From the NCBI GenBank assembly GCA_025354065.1, contig JANXNM010000144.1:1-7481 (forward strand): DNA of 7,481 bases, given 5' to 3'. A program made the position numbers and the translations under genes. The stretch's first letter is position 1; every line of letters begins with the position of its first letter. Origin of the DNA: Synechococcales cyanobacterium 340R_concoct_173_sub (GTDB taxonomy: Bacteria > Cyanobacteriota > Cyanobacteriia > Leptolyngbyales > Leptolyngbyaceae). The notes under the pieces were generated by a model that was not told the origin of the DNA, searched no databases, and saw nothing but the letters and a program-made list of their open reading frames with translations. Shown piece after piece: positions 1 to 4,743 of the stretch.

Positions 1-1
1 G

Positions 2-223
2 CGCGGTAAGGAACCCAGTTGGCGGCGGATTGGCAATCGGTTTACTCCCGATATGGGAACGAAAAATAGTCCATCCTATAGTGTCGAAATAGTGGGCCAA
101 GAGAACCGCGATCCGATAATTCTGACGCTTAACCCGATTAAACTCAGCGGCTCCCAACGAGAATGGTGGTATTCGCGTAAACTCCAGGCGGAAGTGGATG
201 CAATTCTTTCCGTTACACCGTAA
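2..223 (+). CDS. 3' end of an unrecognised gene (partial)
   Basis: An open frame enters from the left edge and ends at TAA 221-223, giving the last 73 residues of a protein. The tail is rich in Arg, Trp and polar residues, and ends with a likely amphipathic helix that follows the segment LTLNPIKLSGSQREWW. There is no membrane segment or recognisable catalytic motif in the visible part. It is read as coding because the frame is open with protein-like composition and its stop lies only 35 nt before the next start on the same strand, consistent with an operon. The family is not recognised and the start is outside the window. Confidence 0.6.
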   Translation, partial: RGKEPSWRRIGNRFTPDMGTKNSPSYSVEIVGQENRDPIILTLNPIKLSGSQREWWYSRKLQAEVDAILSVTP

Positions 224-258
224 ACTATAGAATAATTGAACTCTATGAATAATGTCCC

Positions 259-861
259 ATGCGCATCGGCAAAGTTGTTAAATCTAGCTCTCATTGTGAT
301 TACTTAGTCCAAGTCGATGAACAAACTGAGTTTATAGATGCTCCAAAAGCGGATGAATACGGGTTTGGGACATTTGTTAAACTTGAGGAATCTAATGGTC
401 GCCGAACGATCGGTCTTGTTTATAATTCTCAATTAATCAATCCTAATTTTAATAATCTCGGTCCCCGTCTTACTAGTGAACCCGATCCTATTTTTGCACC
501 CGATCTGATTATTGAAACGCGTACTGTTTTGGGGACTGTTTTAATTGGTAGTCTTGATAATGATCTAGACGGATACTATGGTATTCAAGGGATTCCCCGC
601 GTAGTCGTTCCGGTTGAGACTCCGGTGATTCGGATGACCCCGGCAGAAATTCATTCATTTCATCGCGACGAAAAGGGCCGATCGCAATTTGTTTATTATA
701 GTCATTTGTTGCAAGCAGGCGGTCAATTCGCGAAACAATTGACTTACCAAGTTCTACGAGAATTAATTGATTCAAAGCTATTTTCCGAGGTTGAAGAACG
801 CGCGTTGAATGTTCTCTCAAAGGATCTATCTTGGCGACAAACTATGGGCGCAATGCGATAG
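259..861 (+). CDS. HAS-barrel-like conserved protein (HerA N-terminal-like)
   Basis: A 200-residue soluble protein with no signal peptide or membrane helix. Residues 1-75 (MRIGKVVKSSSHCDYLVQV, then a Gly-rich turn GFGTFVKLE and RTIGLVYNSQLI) have the alternating beta pattern of the HAS-barrel, the small beta-barrel found at the N-terminus of HerA/FtsK-type ATPases and ATP-synthase subunits. Residues 85-135 form a second beta-rich stretch, and residues 145-200 are mostly helical. There is no Walker A or B motif, so if the match is right this is a barrel protein without its ATPase. In HerA systems the barrel mediates contact with the NurA nuclease; any such partner here is inference. The ATG at 259 is chosen because the barrel pattern begins immediately after it. 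No strong Shine-Dalgarno precedes it. The gene follows the partial gene by 35 nt on the same strand. Existence of the gene is near certain; the fold is moderately supported. Confidence 0.8.
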   Translation: MRIGKVVKSSSHCDYLVQVDEQTEFIDAPKADEYGFGTFVKLEESNGRRTIGLVYNSQLINPNFNNLGPRLTSEPDPIFAPDLIIETRTVLGTVLIGSLDNDLDGYYGIQGIPRVVVPVETPVIRMTPAEIHSFHRDEKGRSQFVYYSHLLQAGGQFAKQLTYQVLRELIDSKLFSEVEERALNVLSKDLSWRQTMGAMR

Positions 862-912
862 TTTAAGTGATGTCCGATCGCGATTGCTCAGGATGCCGGG
901 GCGATTAAACGA

Positions 913-958
913 AATCATAAAGATTTCAATTATAATCATAAAGACTTCAATCATAAAG
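913..958 (+). repeat. short AT-rich tandem repeat (AATCATAAAG units)
   Basis: AATCATAAAGATTTCAAT at 913-930 recurs 21 nt later as AATCATAAAGACTTCAAT (934-951, one mismatch), and the first ten bases recur a third time at 949-958. It lies in the 232-nt spacer between the HAS-barrel gene and the broken TPR gene. It shows no coding potential. Nothing else could be supported in this spacer. Confidence 0.55.
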
Positions 959-1093
959 TTAATTCCTAACATGACTAAGACCCGATGAGGCTCATTTATG
1001 GATACAATGATTTAGATTTTGCATTGGATGGCAAGCATCTGAAGTGTTGTTTTTCCATCTTTTTTGGCTCAATCTAATTTACGGATAGGTCTA

Positions 1094-1433
1094 ATGAACG
1101 AAAGTTCTGAGAATAGCGAGAAAAACATGGCGACTCAAGACTTACACCAAAGCGATCACACTCAAGCCTGATGACGCACTAGCTTACAGCAATCGAGGGA
1201 ATTCTCGCCGTAATTTAAGCAATGACAAAGGTGCGATCGAAGACTACACCAAAGCGATCGAACTCAAGCCTGACCATGCAAATGCTTACTACAATCGAGC
1301 AGCTTCCCATAAGAATTTAGGTAATAAGAATAGTATGATCGCTGATTATAGAAAAGCTGCTGACCTCTATCAAAAACAAGGTAAAACCCAGGACTATCAA
1401 GAGGCTCTCGAACAAATCAAAAAACTTCAGTAA
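1094..1433 (+). pseudogene. TPR-repeat protein, broken by a 1-base insertion
   Basis: ATG 1094 has an AGG a few bases upstream and opens MNESSENSEKNMATQD, but that frame ends at TGA 1169-1171. The +1 frame then carries two clear tetratricopeptide units (YTKAITLKPDDALAYSNRG and DYTKAIELKPDHANAYYNR) and a tail ending DYQEALEQIKKLQ at TAA 1431-1433. The two TPR units are also DNA repeats. The first reads AAGACTTACACCAAAGCGATC where the second (from about 1240) reads AAGACTACACC..., so one extra T near 1142-1143 explains the break; removing it joins both frames into about 112 residues. TPRs are protein-protein scaffolds. The usual C-terminal tail of small cyanobacterial TPR proteins is kept, but only about two to three repeats remain, so the gene may also be a shortened copy. 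A sequencing error cannot be excluded. Confidence 0.7.
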
Positions 1434-1469
1434 CCGCGATCGGTCCGACTCCTGCAAGGATTTACAGTT

Positions 1470-1510
1470 ACGATCGTTTCCCACGACTGAACTGAGGGAC
1501 GATCGTTTTT
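1470..1510 (+). terminator. intrinsic terminator after the TPR gene
   Basis: ACGATCGT (1470-1477), a TT bulge and CCC (1480-1482) pair with GGG ACGATCGT (1496-1506) across a 13-nt loop. The run TTTT continues to 1510. Position 37 nt after the TPR stop fits a rho-independent terminator. The palindromic CGATCG cores alone could also self-pair. Confidence 0.55.
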
Positions 1511-1588
1511 GCTTGGGGGCTGGGGAAGGGTGGTTGTGTGGGCGATCGGATTATAATTAGCTACAACGTTGTTTTTCCTCAAGTCTTT

Positions 1589-1864
1589 ATGCTAAGCGTC
1601 TCAGAAGCACTGCAACAAGTCGAGTTCATCACCAACACAACCGGACAGTCGATCGTCCAACTCAATCTCTCAGCCTGGGAAACCATTCAAGCCGCCATGC
1701 AACCTCAGGACGATGACACCGAAGACGAAGCATTAATGATGAGATTATTCTTAGACTTCATCACAGCAGATGCCCTAAAAAATAATAGCCTTCAGCCTTA
1801 CACGATCGCCCAATCTGAAGCTGCCCACAACCTCATCGATGGCATCGAACTCGATTATGCCTAA
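1589..1864 (+). CDS. putative antitoxin of a YhaV-type toxin-antitoxin pair
   Basis: A 91-residue acidic protein directly upstream of the YhaV-like toxin. Residues 1-35 (MLSVSEALQQVEFITNTTGQ, then VQLNLSAWETIQ) show the strand-turn-strand-helix pattern common at the N-terminus of small cyanobacterial antitoxins of the Phd/RelB-like kind. Residues 40-48 are Asp/Glu rich, and the rest is a predicted helical toxin-binding tail ending GIELDYA. The AbrB/SpoVT swapped-hairpin pattern of PrlF, the usual YhaV partner, is not seen. The last bases overlap the toxin start (ATGCCTAA, 1857-1864), implying translational coupling. Start choice: ATG 1589 gives a natural N-terminus; a GTG at 1538 in the same frame would add 17 residues and has a purine-rich AAGGG upstream, so the longer form is possible. 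Antitoxin function is inferred from position, size and charge. Confidence 0.75.
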   Translation: MLSVSEALQQVEFITNTTGQSIVQLNLSAWETIQAAMQPQDDDTEDEALMMRLFLDFITADALKNNSLQPYTIAQSEAAHNLIDGIELDYA

Positions 1865-2294
1865 ACTCATCTGTAACGGATGGGAGATTTTATTCCATCC
1901 CAAGTTCTTCGGCACGCAATATCAGGATCTTTTCGATCGCGTTACTCAACTCAAACAACGACTCCCGGAAAGTGAATATAAAACTCACACCACCGTCAAG
2001 CTCTTCGCTGCCATTACGATCGGAATCGAAACTAAAATTCCCGCAGATCCCTTTGCTAGTCACCTCGCCCTCACCGGACCGTTGAAGCGATATGGACGGA
2101 TGAAGAAAATGGGATTATTCGACCGTTATCGCCTGTTCTTCCGAGTTTTCGATACCCCGGAGCCAAAAGCGATCGTTATTCTTTGGCTCGGCTTCCCACG
2201 AAAAGAAGGTTCCAAAAATGATTGCTACGCCGTTTTTACCAAAATGGTTACGAGAGGAGACTTCCTCACAAATATCGCCGAAATCTTTCCTTAA
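1857..2294 (+). CDS. yhaV: YhaV-family type II toxin (ribonuclease)
   Basis: A 145-residue protein matching the YhaV family, RelE-superfamily ribonucleases that cleave mRNA and are neutralised by a cognate antitoxin. Family-like segments in order are NGWEILFHPKF (7-17; E. coli YhaV has NGWALYAHPCF), the helix with TTVKLFAAI (45-53), the core RYRLFFRVF (90-98; E. coli GRYRLFFR), VILWLGFPR (107-115), and DCYAVFTKMVTRGDFL (122-137; E. coli DAYTVFSKMLKRG). The Arg and Lys residues of the core strands are kept, so the toxin is expected to be active. Start: ATG 1857 is preferred because MPKLICNGW gives the usual short lead to NGW. ATG 1839 in the same frame would add six residues and overlap the antitoxin more deeply. 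The overlap with the upstream gene is 8 nt. There is no sign of disruption. Confidence 0.88.
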   Translation: MPKLICNGWEILFHPKFFGTQYQDLFDRVTQLKQRLPESEYKTHTTVKLFAAITIGIETKIPADPFASHLALTGPLKRYGRMKKMGLFDRYRLFFRVFDTPEPKAIVILWLGFPRKEGSKNDCYAVFTKMVTRGDFLTNIAEIFP

Positions 2295-2424
2295 ATATAG
2301 GCTAGGAGAATGGAAGAGTCAATTGCATTTACGATAATTGGGTGGCGGAAGAGTGATCGGTTGCATAGGTAAGGACGATCGGCAGGTAGGTCATACCCTC
2401 CACAAATACCTTCTAAGACATATG

Positions 2425-2452
2425 TTTCCTAGAGCATATAAACTCTAGGAAA
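2425..2452 (+). promoter_or_regulatory. operator/promoter candidate of the higBA-like operon
   Basis: TTTCCTAGAG (2425-2434) and CTCTAGGAAA (2443-2452) form a perfect 10-bp inverted repeat with an 8-nt centre, ending 9 nt before the toxin ATG. The centre contains TATAAA (2437-2442), a good -10 box, so a dimer bound here would cover the promoter. No convincing -35 was found. Type II TA operons are normally repressed by their HTH antitoxin at such a palindrome; the link to the HigA-like gene downstream is inference. If transcription started close by, the leader would be nearly absent. Confidence 0.6.
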
Positions 2453-2461
2453 TGGCAAGTT

Positions 2462-2809
2462 ATGTTCCACCCAGAATTTGAAGAAGAGTTTGAGACATTC
2501 ATTCAGGAGGTTCAGGATGAATTGTTCGCTAAAGTTGTCATTTTGTTAGCGATCGGACCTCAACTAGGTCGTCCTACCGTCGATCAATTGAAGGGATCTC
2601 GACATGCAAATCTCAAGGAACTCAGGTTTCAAGCGGATAATGGTGTTTGGCGCGTTGCTTTTGCCTTTGAAATTGAGCGGAAGGCGGTTTTGCTGGTTGC
2701 GGGCGATAAATCTGGGATGAGTCAGAAGAAATTTTATAAAGCGTCAATCGATAAGGCTGACCAACGGTTTGACCAACATTTAAAGCAGCTTAAAGAGGAT
2801 TCACAATGA
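2462..2809 (+). CDS. HigB-like RelE/ParE-superfamily toxin
   Basis: A 115-residue basic protein of the phage Gp49/HigB-like branch of the RelE superfamily, mRNA interferases acting at the ribosome. Seen in order: the N-terminal helices with FHPEFEEEFETF, then QLKGSRHANLKELRF (42-56), GVWRVAFAFE (61-70), AVLLVAGDKSG (75-85) and KKFYKASIDKADQRFDQHL (89-107). These are the strand core and C-terminal helix usual for the family. Start: ATG 2462 is the only normal start near the N-terminus. The bases before it would read W-Q-V in frame, resembling the W-D-V of the paralogue at 3367, so a few upstream residues may have been lost or may start at a rare codon. The stop overlaps the antitoxin start (ATGA). 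Toxin-first order is the HigBA arrangement. Confidence 0.85.
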   Translation: MFHPEFEEEFETFIQEVQDELFAKVVILLAIGPQLGRPTVDQLKGSRHANLKELRFQADNGVWRVAFAFEIERKAVLLVAGDKSGMSQKKFYKASIDKADQRFDQHLKQLKEDSQ

Positions 2810-3129
2810 CAACACTAGAAGAAAAACTCAGTCAACTTTCTCCTGAGCGGAGAGCCAACATCCAAATCCGTGCTGATCAACTTATGGCAGAAGAACTGTC
2901 ATTGCGAGATCTCCGTCTAGCTCGTAAACTGACCCAAGAAAAAATGGCCGAACTTCTAAAGATTCGCCAAGAAGGGGTTTCGCGAATTGAAAAGCGATCG
3001 GATTTGCATCTATCGACACTTAGGCAAGTCATTCAAGCAATGGGCGGTGAGCTTAGATTAGTCGTAGAGTTTCCCGATCGTCCGCCAGTGATTCTCTCTG
3101 GGTTTCAAGAGACTGAAGAGTCAGCATAG
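2806..3129 (+). CDS. HigA-like XRE-family HTH antitoxin
   Basis: A 107-residue protein. Residues 1-35 form a helical lead (LSQLSPERRANIQIRADQLMAEE), and residues 36-82 form an XRE/Cro-C1 helix-turn-helix (LRLARKLTQEKMAELLKIRQ, GVSRIEKRSDLHLSTLRQVIQAMGG). The end is a beta strand, ELRLVVEFPD. Antitoxins of this type bind their toxin and repress their own promoter. The recognition helix QEGVSRIEKRSD is intact, so DNA binding is expected, most simply at the palindrome 2425-2452. The 4-nt ATGA overlap with the toxin gene implies coupled translation. The gene is followed after 12 nt by a copied fragment of an unrelated antitoxin gene tail. Confidence 0.87.
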   Translation: MTTLEEKLSQLSPERRANIQIRADQLMAEELSLRDLRLARKLTQEKMAELLKIRQEGVSRIEKRSDLHLSTLRQVIQAMGGELRLVVEFPDRPPVILSGFQETEESA

Positions 3130-3141
3130 GTGAATGCAGTA

Positions 3142-3233
3142 GCGATCGTTGGCAAAGCCTCCCGGAACGGGAATCGTTTCAATACACCTAACCTCAAATT
3201 TCCCCTCAGAGACATACCGCGATCACACAACCG
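3142..3233 (+). repeat. copied 3' tail of the HicB-like gene (copy 1)
   Basis: Positions 3142-3193 match 4073-4124 at 51 of 52 bases (the one difference is C3168 against G4099). Homology continues more weakly to 3233 with one 1-base gap. Read in the matching frame it gives DRWQSLPERESFQYT followed by TAA 3189-3191, the same C-terminus as the chimeric antitoxin, with no gene in front. It is a dead gene end placed 12 nt after the HigA-like stop. The remaining 130 nt up to 3366 show nothing recognisable. Confidence 0.75.
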
Positions 3234-3366
3234 TAAGGTAACCGTCCACAGGGGCAAGTGCGATCGGCTTAACGGTAATTGGGTTAGGGAGGATGGGCGA
3301 TCGGTCGTTGCTAGTCCAAAAATGCCATACTGAGGTATCTTCGATCGTGGAACCCAACAAATTGAT

Positions 3367-3736
3367 ATGAGATGGGATGTTGAATTTCATGAAGATTTTT
3401 ATGAGGAGTTTTTGGAGTTCCCAGAAATCGTCAAGATTGAGATTTTGGCAAAAGCTGAATTGCTCGGACAGCTCGGCCCCAACTTGAAACGTCCTCATGC
3501 CGATACCCTAAATGGGTCTAATTATGCCAATATGAAGGAGCTTCGGTTTAGTGCAAGTGATGGCGTATGGCGTGTGGCGTGTGGCCTTTGCCTTCGATCC
3601 CAAGCGTTCTGCCATTCTGCTTACCGCAGGAGATAAGGTCGGACAAAACCAGAAGCGCTTTTATCAGCAACTCATCGAATTAGCCGACCGTCGTTTTCGT
3701 GATCATCTAGTCAAAGTTAAGGAGAATCTCAAATAA
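3367..3736 (+). pseudogene. second HigB-like toxin, frameshifted by a 7-bp duplication
   Basis: A paralogue of the toxin at 2462. ATG 3367 opens MRWDVEFHEDFYEEF, and the frame runs to GVWRVA (residues 66-71) before derailing into CGLCLRSQAF and a stop at 3634-3636. The missing half (VAFAFDPKRSAILLTAGDK, then QKRFYQQLIELADRRFRDHL) continues in the +1 frame to TAA 3734-3736. The cause is visible: TGGCGTG occurs twice in tandem (3568-3574, 3575-3581), flanked by the near copies TGGCGTA (3561-3567) and TGGCCTT (3582-3588). Removing one heptamer restores a 120-residue toxin with every family segment. The rest of the gene shows no other damage, so the event looks recent. As written, the product is an 89-residue truncated protein, presumably inactive. 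The stop overlaps the next ATG by one base (TAATG). Confidence 0.85.
3561..3588 (+). repeat. heptamer tandem repeat causing the toxin frameshift
   Basis: Four consecutive 7-mers: TGGCGTA, TGGCGTG, TGGCGTG, TGGCCTT. Three units keep the HigB-like frame; the present four put it out. Because seven is not a multiple of three, gain or loss of a unit by strand slippage switches the frame. Confidence 0.8.
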
Positions 3737-4122
3737 TGACGATTCATCTGAACATCGTAATGGAAGGATTATCTCCAGAACACCGTCAACGAGTGGACGA
3801 TCGAGTTATAGAATTAATTGCAGAAGATCCAGACCTGCAAGATCTAGATCGATTGCTAAACGATCGGACTTCTACCCTTCACTACGGACTGTTTATTCAA
3901 TGGTCCATAACCGATGAAGCCTTCGTCGTTTATCTCCTCGAATTCCCCGAAGCCCAATTTGTCACACAGGGGTTGACCTATGAAGAAGCCTTTCAAAATG
4001 GATTAAACTCCCTTCATCAGATCATTCAGTCCTATCTCCTAGAAGGACGAGAATTACCCTCCGTCTTGAGTTGCGATCGTTGGCAAAGCCTCCCGGAAGG
4101 GGAATCGTTTCAATACACCTAA
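3736..4122 (+). CDS. chimeric antitoxin: HigA-like N-terminus plus HicB-like domain
   Basis: A 128-residue protein. Residues 1-40 (MEGLSPEHRQRVDDRVIELIAED, then LQDLDRLLND) follow the lead helix of the HigA-like protein at 2806 (LSQLSPERRANIQIRADQLMAEE, then LRDLRLA), but the HTH that should come next is absent. Residues 47-112 instead match the HicB antitoxin fold, a partial RNase-H-like domain: LHYGLFIQWSITDEAFVVYLLEFPEA, VTQGLTYEEAFQNGLNSLHQIIQSYL, GRELPSV. The tail reads CDRWQSLPEGESFQYT. HicB normally pairs with HicA, which is not in the window; here the neighbour is a HigB-like toxin, one base overlapping (TAATG). The frame is intact over 387 nt, so the protein is probably made. With no HTH or ribbon-helix-helix it has no evident DNA-binding part. 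Whether it neutralises the HigB-like toxin, or is an accident of recombination, cannot be told from sequence. Confidence 0.8.
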   Translation: MTIHLNIVMEGLSPEHRQRVDDRVIELIAEDPDLQDLDRLLNDRTSTLHYGLFIQWSITDEAFVVYLLEFPEAQFVTQGLTYEEAFQNGLNSLHQIIQSYLLEGRELPSVLSCDRWQSLPEGESFQYT

Positions 4123-4163
4123 CCGCAAATCCATCCCAGAAATATACCCCGATCCCAGAACCG
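4073..4163 (+). repeat. 3' tail of the HicB-like gene (copy 2, in place)
   Basis: This is the partner of 3142-3233. It covers the last 16 codons of the chimeric antitoxin, its stop and about 41 bases beyond. The stretch contains CTCCC and GGGG flanked by CGAT and ATCG, so a short imperfect hairpin is possible; a small dispersed palindromic repeat is an alternative to a gene-fragment duplication. Confidence 0.7.
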
Positions 4164-4198
4164 AAAGATCGCTTGATGTTTGCATAGAGAGGAAAACT

Positions 4199-4399
4199 AT
4201 AAAAGTCCACTATGATGCCGAATCCGATCTTCTCATGTTCATCATGCTTGATCAGCCCCCCAGCAACGCTCTTTCCGAACCCGGTGGTGTCATCGTCAGC
4301 TACTACAACGACAATGAACCCATCAGCATCGAATTCCTCAACGCCTCTCAACGAAAACTCTTTAATCCCGCAGAGATGAGCCTAACGATCTTGACCTAA
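4199..4399 (+). CDS. DUF2283-family small protein with ATA in place of the start codon
   Basis: The frame from 4199 encodes 66 residues: (M)KVHYDAESDLLMFIMLD, PGGVIVSYYNDNEPISIEFLNASQRKLFNP. This is the DUF2283 pattern (K-V-x-Y-D-x-E-x-D-x-L, then a G-V-I-V-x-Y strand and the I-E-x-L-N-A-S ending). Its function is unknown; such genes often sit among TA genes in cyanobacteria. A strong Shine-Dalgarno, GAGAGGA (4187-4193), is spaced 5 nt from the expected start, but the codon there is ATA. No ATG, GTG or TTG lies in frame upstream near the Shine-Dalgarno; the first in-frame ATG is 4235, which would drop the first beta strand. So the gene has either lost its start by G-to-A change or uses a very weak one. 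A TAA at 4397-4399 ends it, and a HicB fragment follows at once. Confidence 0.6.
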   Translation: MKVHYDAESDLLMFIMLDQPPSNALSEPGGVIVSYYNDNEPISIEFLNASQRKLFNPAEMSLTILT

Positions 4400-4407
4400 A
4401 ATCGATC

Positions 4408-4563
4408 ATAAAATTTAAAGATGAACTTCCCGGCTGTATGGCAGATGGTGAAACCTACCAAGAAGTCGTCCAAAATGTGGAAGTGATTATTCAAGAATGG
4501 ATCGAGACGGCTCAGTCATTAGGACGATCGGCAGCCATAGAAAATACTGGTAAAGATAGATAA
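4408..4563 (+). pseudogene. HicB-like antitoxin, 5'-truncated fragment
   Basis: The frame from 4408 to TAA 4561-4563 reads IKFKDELPGCMADGETYQEV, VQNVEVIIQEWIETAQSLGRSAA. The E-L-P-G-C-x-A-x-G-x-T-Y-x-E segment and the following helix with E-W-I-E-x-A-x-x-L-G-R are characteristic of HicB. The first strands of the fold are missing, and upstream the frame overlaps the DUF2283 gene and meets a stop at 4363-4365. The only in-frame ATG (4438) lies inside the conserved motif. It differs from the HicB domain at 3736-4122, so it is a separate paralogue rather than a copy. No HicA partner is visible. It is most likely a remnant. Confidence 0.65.
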
Positions 4564-4585
4564 TAATGATCTCCTTACCAGTATT
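4543..4585. repeat. perfect 11-bp inverted repeat over the HicB fragment's stop
   Basis: AATACTGGTAA (4543-4553) and TTACCAGTATT (4575-4585) are exact reverse complements with a 21-nt loop that contains the TAA stop. No U-run follows the right arm, so a standard intrinsic terminator is unlikely. It could act as a 3'-end hairpin or be the scar of a small element. Confidence 0.55.
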
Positions 4586-4743
4586 CTCCATAATTCTGGA
4601 AATTGATGAGGTATGGTCTCAAATTCAGTATCGCTTTCACCTCAGCGATCGAAACAGTAGGCGCTTTTTCTTAACAAATTCCGGGACAAATTGAATCATG
4701 CTTAGTTCTATTTTTAGAATTTTAATCTCACTTGAGACTTCAC

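Noticed and set aside
1021..1065. GATGG ... CCATC pair followed by a T-run, as a terminator for the HAS-barrel gene
   Set aside because: The stem is only five pairs around a loop of over 20 nt, 160 nt after the stop; too weak to call.
862..1093. The AATCATAAAG repeats as a CRISPR array
   Set aside because: The units are 10-18 bp, AT-rich and separated by only a few bases, without spacers of regular length or cas genes.
2310..2372. 20-codon frame (MEESIAFTIIGWRKSD...) with AGGAG just upstream, after the YhaV gene
   Set aside because: The AGGAG is only one base from the ATG, too close for good initiation, and the peptide resembles nothing recognised.
2372..2385. AGGACGATCGGCAG shared with the HicB fragment region near 4521-4534, as a second hicB remnant
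   Set aside because: The match is 14 bp around a CGATCG core that is very common in this genome, and the flanking sequence does not align.
3130..3333. 67-codon plus-strand frame after the HigA-like gene
   Set aside because: It starts at a GTG, and its first part is the copied hicB-like tail read in the wrong frame; the rest has no protein-like pattern.
3223..3498. 91-codon minus-strand frame over the start of the second HigB-like gene
   Set aside because: It overlaps the well-supported toxin frame and lacks any recognisable motif or ribosome binding site.
4022..4351. 109-codon minus-strand frame over the chimeric antitoxin end and the DUF2283 gene
   Set aside because: The plus strand carries clear HicB and DUF2283 family patterns here; the minus frame is their shadow.
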